A stretch of 42,395 nt of DNA from an uncultured Porphyromonadaceae bacterium (GTDB taxonomy: Bacteria; Bacteroidota; Bacteroidia; Bacteroidales; Muribaculaceae): contig CAMWIH010000005.1 of the NCBI GenBank assembly GCA_947174305.1, forward strand, positions 1 through 42,395. The letters run 5' to 3'. Position 1 is the stretch's first letter. Every line of letters starts with the position of its first letter. A program made the translations under genes and the position numbers. Shown here piece by piece: positions 7,311 through 13,549 of this stretch. The notes under the pieces are model-generated. The model did not search any database. It was not told the origin of the DNA and saw only the letters and a list, made by a program, of their open reading frames with translations.

Positions 7311-7456
7311 TCTTTTGGGCTTTATGGGCTTTATAGGCAGTGTAGGCTTTATAGGCATTATAGGCATTATGGGCGTCTATTTCGCCCATTTCGCCTATTC
7401 CGCTCATTTCGCCTATTCCACCTATTCCGCCTATTTCGCCCATCCCGCCTATCTCA
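7311..7456. repeat. Long two-armed 9-bp periodic array between serS and the pseudokinase gene
   Basis: Sixteen or so consecutive nine-base units. Seven units ending in GGC (TTTATAGGC, ATTATAGGC, ATTATGGGC) are followed by about nine units with the complementary core (GCCTATTCC, GCCCATTTC). The right end contains the TGA stop codon of serS (7454-7456). The two arms are complementary at the conserved positions and would give an interrupted stem of roughly 60 bases per arm in the transcript. This is the longest of the four arrays here. Confidence 0.9.
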
Positions 7457-8725
7457 ATCGATTATATCGAACCCGGTATATTTCCGTAGGCACTCGGGCA
7501 CCACAATGCCATCGGGGGTCTGATTATTCTCAAGAAGAGCGGCCACGATGCGCGGAAGGGCAAGGGCCGATCCGTTGAGTGTGTGGCAAAGCTGTATCTT
7601 CTTGTTCTCGTCGCGGTAACGGCACTTCAGACGGTTGGCCTGATAAGCCTCGAAATTGGATACGGAGGAAACTTCAAGCCAACGTTTCTGAGCGGCCGAC
7701 CACACCTCAAAGTCGTAGGTTATGGCCGAAGTGAAGCTCATGTCGCCTCCACAGAGACGGAGAATGTGCCACGGCAGCCCTAACTTCTCGAGAAGCCCCT
7801 GCACATGATCTTTCATCTCTTCAAGAGCGGCGTATGAATTTTCCGGTTTTTCGATGCGAACAATCTCCACCTTGTCGAACTGATGCAGACGGTTGAGACC
7901 GCGCACGTCCTTTCCGTAGCTACCGGCCTCGCGACGCCAGCAAGGAGAATAGGCGCAGTTCTTCTTCGGCAACTCAGCGGCGGGTATAATCTCGTCGCGG
8001 TATATGTTGGTGACAGGCACCTCTGCCGTGGGGATGAGGTAGAGGTCATCGGCAGTGACATGATACATCTGCCCTTCCTTGTCGGGAAGCTGGCCTGTGC
8101 CGTAGCCGGAAGCCTGGTTCACCACGAAGGGGGGTTCCACCTCCACATATCCGGCCTTCCACGCTTCATCAAGGAAGAATTGAATCAAGGCACGCTGCAG
8201 GCGCGCTCCCTTGCCTACATAGAACGGGAAACCGGCACCGGTGACTTTCACGCCTGTCTCGAAGTCGATTATGCCATACTTCTTGGCAAGTTCCCAGTGA
8301 GGCAAGGCATCTTCACCGAGTTCAGGCACCTTACCGCCCTCCTTAACCACCACGTTGTCTTCAGCCGTAAGTCCTTCGGGCACTTCAGCGCAGGGGAGGT
8401 TGGGCACAGTGAGGAGCAGGTCGCGCATCTTATCCTCACATTCAGCAAGGCGGTCGTGAAGCCTCTTGGTGGCACCCTTTATGCGGGCCACTTCAGCTTT
8501 CACCGCCTCGGCCTCATCCTTCTTACCTTCCTTCATAAGGGAACCGATGGAAGAGGCGAGTTTCTTAAGCTCGGAAGCGTCGGAATCACATTTCTGCTGC
8601 AATCGGCGACGCTCCGCGTCGATTTCCAATATTTCGGTTATCACGCCGCGGCCATCAAAGCCTTTCACGGCAAGACGGTTGATCACAAATTCAGGATCAT
8701 TCTTTATTGTCTGAAGGGTAAGCAT
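7454..8725 (-). CDS. serS: Seryl-tRNA synthetase
   Basis: 423-residue class II aminoacyl-tRNA synthetase that charges tRNA-Ser and tRNA-Sec. The N-terminal coiled-coil arm (about 25-105) is followed by the catalytic domain. Class II motif 2 is visible in SPCWRREAGSYGKDVRGLNRLHQFDKVEIV (about 262-291). Motif 3 is at HTLNGSALALPRIVAALLENNQ (about 383-404), followed by PECLRKYTGF. Length and start are normal. The gene ends inside a 9-bp repeat array. A 40-base spacer of 7-8 bp repeats separates it from the upstream yqeY gene. Cytosolic and essential. Confidence 0.97.
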   Translation of the reverse strand: MLTLQTIKNDPEFVINRLAVKGFDGRGVITEILEIDAERRRLQQKCDSDASELKKLASSIGSLMKEGKKDEAEAVKAEVARIKGATKRLHDRLAECEDKMRDLLLTVPNLPCAEVPEGLTAEDNVVVKEGGKVPELGEDALPHWELAKKYGIIDFETGVKVTGAGFPFYVGKGARLQRALIQFFLDEAWKAGYVEVEPPFVVNQASGYGTGQLPDKEGQMYHVTADDLYLIPTAEVPVTNIYRDEIIPAAELPKKNCAYSPCWRREAGSYGKDVRGLNRLHQFDKVEIVRIEKPENSYAALEEMKDHVQGLLEKLGLPWHILRLCGGDMSFTSAITYDFEVWSAAQKRWLEVSSVSNFEAYQANRLKCRYRDENKKIQLCHTLNGSALALPRIVAALLENNQTPDGIVVPECLRKYTGFDIID

Positions 8726-8737
8726 TCTTTAAGATGT

Positions 8738-8766
8738 GAGTTATAAGTTATGGGTTATGAGGTTAT
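8738..8766. repeat. 7-8 bp tandem repeat filling the yqeY-serS spacer
   Basis: Four imperfect units of the form GAGTTATA, AGTTATG, GGTTATG, AGGTTAT occupy most of the 40-base gap between serS and yqeY and reach the stop codon of yqeY (8766-8768). The unit differs from the TAGGC arrays, but the position is the same: within a co-directional gene run and touching the upstream stop codon. Confidence 0.7.
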
Positions 8767-9221
8767 CATAGAGAATTGAGGATATTCTTTACTGTTTCGG
8801 AGATGGCGCGGCCTTCCGCCTTTCCGGCAAGACGTTTGGTGGCGACTCCCATCACCTTTCCCATCTCCTTGGGACCGGTGGCACCGGTCTCGGCAATGAT
8901 GGCACGGATCTCGGCCTCAAGTTCCTCGGCACTGAGCTGTTTGGGGAGATAGTCTTCAAGCACGGCAGCTTCGGCAAGCTCATTTGCCGCGAGCTCCGGA
9001 CGGTTGTTTTCCTCATAGATGCGCGCGCTCTCCTTGCGTTGCTTAACCATCTTCACAAGAATCTTGGTGGCGTTCTCATCTGAAAGCTCGCCATTGGCTC
9101 CCTTGGCAGTCTTGGCCTCAAGGAATTCCTTTTTTGCACCACGCAATGCCTCGAGACGCACTTTATCGCGCGCCAGCATCGCTTTCTTTATATCTTCGCT
9201 TACTTTATCAAAAAGATTCAT
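8766..9221 (-). CDS. GatB/YqeY domain protein
   Basis: 151 residues, matching the usual length of stand-alone YqeY proteins. The family resembles the C-terminal tRNA-binding domain of GatB, but its own role is unsettled. The sequence begins with NLFDKVSEDIKKAMLARDKVRLEALRG-type helical content. It carries the YLPKQLSAEELEAEI segment (about 103-117) and the GxxGxKEMGKVMG-like block TGATGPKEMGKVMG (about 123-136) that is typical of the family. An upstream in-frame ATG at 9275 would add 18 residues, but these overlap the promoter. I therefore choose the ATG at 9221, which is preceded by AAAGAGAAAATC. Confidence 0.85.
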   Translation of the reverse strand: MNLFDKVSEDIKKAMLARDKVRLEALRGAKKEFLEAKTAKGANGELSDENATKILVKMVKQRKESARIYEENNRPELAANELAEAAVLEDYLPKQLSAEELEAEIRAIIAETGATGPKEMGKVMGVATKRLAGKAEGRAISETVKNILNSL

Positions 9222-9240
9222 GATTTTCTCTTTTTTAATT

Positions 9241-9276
9241 GGCAAATTTACAGAAAATTTGCCAATTATATGCAAA
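9241..9276 (-). promoter_or_regulatory. yqeY promoter overlapping a 9-bp palindrome
   Basis: On the minus strand TAAATTTG (9243-9250) matches the Bacteroides -7 element TAnnTTTG, and TTTG at 9273-9276 lies 22 bases upstream, slightly more than the usual 19-21. GGCAAATTT (9241-9249) and AAATTTGCC (9255-9263) form an inverted repeat that covers the -7 element. It may be an operator or simply the AT-rich symmetry of the box. Confidence 0.5.
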
Positions 9277-9305
9277 CTTTCACAAATAATTCAAAACAAC
9301 TTCAA

Positions 9306-9929
9306 TTACTCCTCTTCCTTTTCGCCAAGCAGCTCCTTTATGGCCGGGATTATGAGTTTGAGGGTGGTGTCGGGATCAAGACGATGCTCTCCATCGAAAT
9401 CCTTATACTTGGAATAATGCTCCAGGTATTCATCCTTACAGTTGACGACCGTGTCGCGTGTGCCGAAAAATGCCTGCACCTGTGAGGGGTCGTCCTTCCC
9501 CTTGCCGAGAATGCCGAACTTGGGGTCAAACTGCTTCGCCTCCATAGCCTTGAATTTCTTCACAAGCTTTTCGGTCACTTCATAGTCTTTGGCCCCATCT
9601 TCCCTCTTGTTATGGAACGGAGCCCGTTGGCCGACCTTCTCTTCCAGATGCCGCGAGGTGTGAAAAGATGGATTTATGAGGATCCGTCGCCATCCGCGGA
9701 AGAGCTGAGCGTATAGTCCTCCGAGAGAGGTGCCGATAATGATATCGTCGGGCGAAAGGAAGGTGGCGAGTCGTTTGAGCGCCTGCACGGCAAGTTCGGG
9801 CTGCACCGGTATGTCGGGCGACACCACCTCCTGTTTCGGCAGGGAGCGGCGCAAACGCTGGGCTGTGGTGGAACTGCCGGAGGAACCCAGGCCGTGAAGA
9901 TATACTATTTTTCTTTTGTTTCTATCCAT
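9306..9929 (-). CDS. yqiA: YqiA/UPF0227-family alpha/beta-hydrolase
   Basis: 207 residues. The N-terminal strand and oxyanion region read KIVYLHGLGSSGSS (6-19). The nucleophile elbow is GTSLGG with the serine in the middle (about residue 82). The candidate acid and base are D in FFGTRDTVV (about 163) and H in DFDGEHRL (about 187). UPF0227/YqiA proteins are small esterases that lack a lid domain. A longer open frame begins at 10031, but the extra 34 residues are translated from direct repeats and do not resemble the family, so I take the ATG at 9929. It sits downstream of the MgtC-like gene on the same strand. Confidence 0.82.
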   Translation of the reverse strand: MDRNKRKIVYLHGLGSSGSSTTAQRLRRSLPKQEVVSPDIPVQPELAVQALKRLATFLSPDDIIIGTSLGGLYAQLFRGWRRILINPSFHTSRHLEEKVGQRAPFHNKREDGAKDYEVTEKLVKKFKAMEAKQFDPKFGILGKGKDDPSQVQAFFGTRDTVVNCKDEYLEHYSKYKDFDGEHRLDPDTTLKLIIPAIKELLGEKEEE

Positions 9930-9962
9930 AATTCTTTTTTTAAACGGGGCACAGCCCCGGGC

Positions 9963-10074
9963 GGAAACAGCTTCGCGACAATAATTATTCTCACCGCTCC
10001 CGATGGAAACAGCTTCGCGACAATTAATCAACGCACTTTCGGACTAACATTCGCGACTATGAATCAACGCACTT
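9963..10074. repeat. Short direct repeats between mgtC-like gene and yqiA
   Basis: The 20-base sequence GGAAACAGCTTCGCGACAAT occurs exactly at 9963-9982 and at 10005-10024. AATCAACGCACTT occurs at 10026-10038 and 10062-10074. A diverged third TTCGCGAC copy is at 10051-10058. The last copy runs into the 3' end of the MgtC-like gene. Next to it GGGGCACAGCCCC (about 9946-9958) forms a small hairpin. This looks like a decayed tandem duplication. Confidence 0.8.
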
Positions 10075-10780
10075 GCGTTGCGAGGGAGATTGAGTCGGTG
10101 GGATAAAGGTAGCGCATATCCTCGAACAGGGCCATGAAATCGGTGGTCTCACGGGCGAGGATCACGAGATTTATCACTGTCTTATTGTCGGTATAATTAT
10201 AGTCCATATAGGCATTGCTGAGGTGTATCTTGTGCTTGTTGAGCACTTCGATATACTTCTCTTCGGTGGTGACTATCTCCGAGAGCTTTATATGCACTAT
10301 GCGCGATTCGGCTCCATTGTGAATCTTATGCTCCCACCGCTCTATGCCCACAAGGATGAAGAGTATGAGGAGGGTGCAGAAGATGGAGAGGGAATAAAGC
10401 CCGAGCCCGACGGCCATTCCTATGGCGGCTATGATCCAGATTCCGGCGGCCGTGGTGAGTCCGCGCACAGACCCCTTCATCTGTATTATGGCACCCGCGC
10501 CCAAGAAACCGATTCCGGAAACTACCTGTGCGGCAATTCGTCCAGGGTCGCCGTTCTTAAGCCCCATATATTCCTGCGGAACATAAATCGAAAGAATCAT
10601 GGCCAGGGTAGCACCCATCGATATCAGGGCGAAGGTGCGTATGCCGGCTATCTGCCCCTTGCGCTTACGCTCTGCACCGACCACACAGCCCAGGATAAGG
10701 CTGAGCCCCAATTTAAACATCGAGGAAACCGTATTGACCTCTATCGCATTTATCTGATTAACTAACTCTTCCCAAGTCAT
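10064..10780 (-). CDS. MgtC/SapB family membrane protein
   Basis: 238 residues. The N-terminal region carries the family core: helices around LGLSLILGCVVGAERKRKG (24-42), the IRTFALISMGATLAMI segment (47-62) and the RIAAQVVSGIGFLGAGAI block (80-97). Four hydrophobic segments precede a soluble C-terminal domain of about 90 residues with an ACT-like alpha/beta pattern, as in MgtC homologues. MgtC relatives act at the inner membrane in magnesium limitation and in modulation of ATP synthase. The physiological role here is unknown. TAAATTTG at 10796-10803 (minus) is a candidate -7 element only 15 bases before the ATG. The 3' end overlaps the short direct repeats. Confidence 0.88.
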   Translation of the reverse strand: MTWEELVNQINAIEVNTVSSMFKLGLSLILGCVVGAERKRKGQIAGIRTFALISMGATLAMILSIYVPQEYMGLKNGDPGRIAAQVVSGIGFLGAGAIIQMKGSVRGLTTAAGIWIIAAIGMAVGLGLYSLSIFCTLLILFILVGIERWEHKIHNGAESRIVHIKLSEIVTTEEKYIEVLNKHKIHLSNAYMDYNYTDNKTVINLVILARETTDFMALFEDMRYLYPTDSISLATQVR

Positions 10781-10839
10781 TATCTCAATTTTTCACAAAT
10801 TTACTAAAAATCTTCAAAAACAGAACTATCTTCCGGCTG

Positions 10840-10870
10840 AAAAAGCCGGCAACCCTCGCGGATTGCCGGC
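10840..10870 (-). terminator. Intrinsic terminator of gdhA
   Basis: On the minus strand GCCGGCAA (10870-10863) pairs with TTGCCGGC (10852-10845) across a ten-base loop, and the stem is followed by five T residues (10844-10840). It lies about 75 bases after the gdhA stop codon. Confidence 0.85.
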
Positions 10871-10946
10871 CTCCTTATATAATAGCAAAATTATTCTAAG
10901 TTATGACAGCAAAGTCATTCTCTAAGACTTTCCGATGAAGAATGGC

Positions 10947-12290
10947 TTAAAGCACACCCTGAGCCATCATGGCACGGGCCACCTTCATGAATCCGGCCAC
11001 ATTGGCACCCTTCACGTAGTTCACGAAGTCCTTCCCTTCCACCTTGCCGTATTTCACACACTGTTCGTGGATATTCTTCATGATGCTCTTGAGCTTCTCA
11101 TCCACCTCCTCTTCACTCCATGAGAGCTTCTGGGAGTTCTGAGCCATCTCAAGGCCTGACACTGCCACGCCGCCGGCATTGGCAGCCTTTCCGGGAGCGT
11201 AAAGGATCTCCGCTTCAAGGAATTTCTTGATTGCCTCGGGGGTGGAGGGCATGTTTGCACCTTCGCTCACTGCAATCACCCCGTTGTCGAGAAGCGCCTG
11301 TGCGTCGTCGCCGTCAAGCTCGTTCTGGGTTGCAGAAGGCATGGCGATATCACATTTCACATGTTTCCAGGGGCGTTCGCCGGGGAGATACTGAACATCG
11401 GGATATTTGTCGGCTACCTCGCTGATGCGTCCGCGATAATAGTTCTTGAGATCGAAGATGAAGTCGAGCTGTTCCTCCGAGAAGCCCTCGGGCTTGATGA
11501 TTGTGCCGCCACTGTCGCTCATTGACACAACCTTTGCACCAAGCTCGGTAAGCTTACGGGTAGTGTAAGTGGCCACGTTGCCCGAGCCGGAGACTGCAAC
11601 TTTCTTACCCTTGATATCAATGCCACGTGTCTCAAGCATGTTGAGGAGGAAGTAGCAGTTACCATAACCTGTGGCCTCGGGACGGATAAGGGAACCGCCG
11701 AAGTCGAGCCCCTTGCCGGTGAATGTGCCGGTAAACTCGCGCGCCATCTTCTTGTAATAACCATACATATAGCCTACTTCACGGCCACCCACGCCTATGT
11801 CGCCGGCAGGCACGTCGGTATCGGGACCGATCTGACGCCACAGCTCGGCAATGAAGGCCTGACAGAAACGCATGATTTCCATGTCGCTCTTGCCTCGCGG
11901 TGAGAAGTCGGACCCACCCTTGGCACCACCCATGGCGAGAGTGGTGAGTGAATTCTTGAATGTCTGCTCGAAAGCAAGGAACTTAAGGATGGACTGGTTC
12001 ACCGACGCGTGAAAACGGATGCCTCCCTTATAGGGACCTATGGCGTTGTTGTGCTGGATACGGTAGCCCATATTGTTCTGAACTTTACCTTTATCGTCCA
12101 CCCAGCTCACGCGGAATGAGAAAATGCGGTCGGGGATGCAAAGACGTTCGATAAGATTTTCAGCCTCAAACTGGGGATACTCGTTATATACGTCTTCGAT
12201 AGTGCTCACAACCTCTTCTACTGCCTGAAGATACTCGGGTTCATTGGGAAAACGACGACGCAAATCGGCCATCACTTCTGTTGCTTTCAT
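10947..12290 (-). CDS. gdhA: NADP-type glutamate dehydrogenase, hexameric
   Basis: 447 residues, the typical length of the small hexameric class. It catalyses reductive amination of 2-oxoglutarate to glutamate, the main ammonium assimilation route in many Bacteroidales. The substrate-binding block GPYKGGIRFHASVNQSILKFLAFEQTFKN (about 86-114) and the catalytic lysine region MGGAKGGSDFSPRGKSD (about 120-136) are intact. The dinucleotide-binding turn GSGNVATYTTRKL is at about 235-247. It has its own promoter and a clear terminator, so it is monocistronic. Cytosolic. Confidence 0.97.
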   Translation of the reverse strand: MKATEVMADLRRRFPNEPEYLQAVEEVVSTIEDVYNEYPQFEAENLIERLCIPDRIFSFRVSWVDDKGKVQNNMGYRIQHNNAIGPYKGGIRFHASVNQSILKFLAFEQTFKNSLTTLAMGGAKGGSDFSPRGKSDMEIMRFCQAFIAELWRQIGPDTDVPAGDIGVGGREVGYMYGYYKKMAREFTGTFTGKGLDFGGSLIRPEATGYGNCYFLLNMLETRGIDIKGKKVAVSGSGNVATYTTRKLTELGAKVVSMSDSGGTIIKPEGFSEEQLDFIFDLKNYYRGRISEVADKYPDVQYLPGERPWKHVKCDIAMPSATQNELDGDDAQALLDNGVIAVSEGANMPSTPEAIKKFLEAEILYAPGKAANAGGVAVSGLEMAQNSQKLSWSEEEVDEKLKSIMKNIHEQCVKYGKVEGKDFVNYVKGANVAGFMKVARAMMAQGVL

Positions 12291-12369
12291 AAGCGTTCTA
12301 TTTTTTCTGATTCTTTTTTACCTGTAATGGAGCAAATTCAATCGCTCTATTTATCGCCTTAATCTGTTG

Positions 12370-12400
12370 CAAAATTATAATAAAGTTTTCATATATGCAA
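12370..12400 (-). promoter_or_regulatory. gdhA promoter
   Basis: On the minus strand TTG (12400-12398) and TAATTTTG (12377-12370) are separated by 20 bases, matching the Bacteroides -33/-7 consensus (TTTG, TAnnTTTG). The inferred transcription start is near 12364, giving a leader of about 75 bases before the gdhA ATG at 12290. Confidence 0.75.
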
Positions 12401-12403
12401 CAT

Positions 12404-12683
12404 TTTGCTGATATTTTGTTGCAATTTATTAACTTTTTGCTTTCCAACCCTTATAAACCGCGGTTAAAGTAGAGGGGCTAACGACATAAAAAAGAGCTAA
12501 AAAACATATTTTTTCAAAACTTTTTTCGCCCCGGGGATGTTATATAGACAGAAAGTAGAAAGTAAATTCGTTTCATGATGTTAGGTTAGTTCAAGTAAAG
12601 TATTATGGAAAACATGTGAAAGCGGCGAGTCGTGAGACCCGCCGCTTCCGTTATATTACTGTTTCTTAATATTTATTTTAATA
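12404..12683. other. Intergenic stretch without a supported gene; contains a GC-rich hairpin
   Basis: Between the gdhA promoter and the toxin-antitoxin promoter I see no open frame with coding character. AAGCGGCG (12620-12627) and CGCCGCTT (12640-12647) form an eight-base stem with a twelve-base loop. It is followed by CCG and then TTATATTACT, a weak T-rich tract on the plus strand. It could end a short untranslated transcript that starts near 12540, but I find no convincing promoter for one. Confidence 0.4.
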
Positions 12684-12715
12684 TTTGTTTTTCTTATAAT
12701 AAGTTATTATATTTG
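12684..12715 (+). promoter_or_regulatory. Promoter of the 54-residue protein/GNAT pair
   Basis: TTTG at 12684-12687 and TATATTTG at 12708-12715 are separated by exactly 20 bases, a full match to the Bacteroides -33/-7 promoter. The expected start of transcription is near 12722, about 50 bases before the ATG of the small gene. Confidence 0.8.
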
Positions 12716-12726
12716 CTTATTCAATT

Positions 12727-12752
12727 TATGAGGTTGTCTGAACAACTTCATA
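12727..12752. promoter_or_regulatory. Palindrome just after the transcription start, candidate operator
   Basis: TATGAGGTTGT (12727-12737) and ACAACTTCATA (12742-12752) are complementary over 11 bases with one G-T pair and a four-base CTGA loop. The position, immediately downstream of the promoter, fits an operator for autoregulation by the encoded pair or a hairpin in the mRNA leader. Confidence 0.6.
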
Positions 12753-12773
12753 AACAGTAACAATATTAGAAAT

Positions 12774-12938
12774 ATGTTAGGAATCAAGCAGAACATAAAG
12801 CCGATTGAAGGGCAGGATGCTGAAAGAATAAGGCAAGCTGCATTGCGTGTTGCTTTAGGAAAACCGTCTGAAGAAGAGTTGCGAGCAATCAAGCACCTTA
12901 AAGCTGTCAGACAAAAATATAATGTGATTTGGAAATGA
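12774..12938 (+). CDS. Small helical protein, putative antitoxin of the GNAT toxin
   Basis: 54 codons: begins MLGIKQNIKPIEGQDAERIR and ends KYNVIWK. It is predicted largely helical and is charged. The TGA stop at 12936-12938 overlaps the ATG of the acetyltransferase (12935) as ATGA, so the two genes are translationally coupled. Position, size and coupling are those of an antitoxin in a GNAT toxin module. However, I do not recognise a ribbon-helix-helix (DUF1778) signature, which is the usual partner of TacT-type toxins. A promoter and a palindrome lie directly upstream. Function is inferred from context only. Confidence 0.7.
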   Translation: MLGIKQNIKPIEGQDAERIRQAALRVALGKPSEEELRAIKHLKAVRQKYNVIWK

Positions 12939-13549
12939 GCCACCAAGCACCGATATCATTATACTTTGAAAGGGCCGATAACACATCAGCCCTTTCAAAT
13001 TTTATATGCGGCATTAACGCTATGGATGAATTTATCCAGAATAAGGAAGAGGGATTGCCTAAATATGTTGAAATGGGTCTGACTAAATTATGGATTGTTA
13101 AGGATAGCGGAGAGGAAGCCGTAGCCTTTTTCGCATTAAGCAAAGGATCCTTAAGAATTAACTCCGATGACAGAAGGCATCTACATCAATCCGGAATACC
13201 TGTTTATGAGACAATCATTCAAGAAAGAGACCTGTTTCCAAGCATTGAAATAGATTATTTAGCAGTCAGAGAAGATAAAAGAAAACAAGATATAGGATCC
13301 ATAATTCTGGAGGCAATAATAGAGCGAACATTATCAGACGAATTGTCTGCAACCATGTTTTTATGCGTGGATGCACTTCACACAGCAAATTATAGTGCAG
13401 TTGGATTTTATAAAAAAAGCGGTTTTGTAGAAAGTGAGGCGGGGCGTATAAGCAATCTGAATCACATCAGAGAGGGATATACCGTGGAAACAGAAAGGAT
13501 GTACAAACCGATTTTTACACTTTCTCAACTTGCAAATCAATGCCCATAA
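12935..13549 (+). CDS. GNAT family acetyltransferase, TacT-like candidate toxin
   Basis: 204 residues. The N-terminal pattern FICGINAMDEFIQNK (23-37) resembles the FxCGxxxLNxFL opening of TacT/AtaT-type toxins that acetylate aminoacyl-tRNA. Motif A, with the acetyl-CoA turn, is EIDYLAVREDKRKQDIGSII (105-124), where RKQDIG stands for the R/QxxGxG loop. The helix YSAVGFYKKSGF (153-164) carries the conserved tyrosine (Y159). I choose the ATG at 12935, which overlaps the small gene's stop. A TTG two codons upstream is possible but less likely. It overlaps glycerate kinase by ten bases. The AT-rich composition differs from flanking genes and suggests transfer. A non-toxic acetyltransferase cannot be excluded. 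Confidence 0.75.
   Translation: MSHQAPISLYFERADNTSALSNFICGINAMDEFIQNKEEGLPKYVEMGLTKLWIVKDSGEEAVAFFALSKGSLRINSDDRRHLHQSGIPVYETIIQERDLFPSIEIDYLAVREDKRKQDIGSIILEAIIERTLSDELSATMFLCVDALHTANYSAVGFYKKSGFVESEAGRISNLNHIREGYTVETERMYKPIFTLSQLANQCP

Noticed and set aside
7294-7578. Open frame through the 9-bp array giving GFIG and AYS tripeptide repeats
   Set aside because: Nine-base periodicity automatically gives a three-residue repeat in every open frame; the right part is antisense to serS and there is no start signal.
7883-8746. 287-codon open frame on the plus strand
   Set aside because: It is the antisense shadow of the seryl-tRNA synthetase gene, whose motifs are unambiguous.
9929-10031. N-terminal extension of the YqiA-like protein
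   Set aside because: The extra residues are translated from direct repeats and do not belong to the hydrolase fold; the ATG at 9929 directly precedes the conserved start.
12601-12660. Very short open frame MENM and other mini-frames upstream of the hairpin
   Set aside because: Four to five codons with no leader-peptide character; no regulated gene follows directly.
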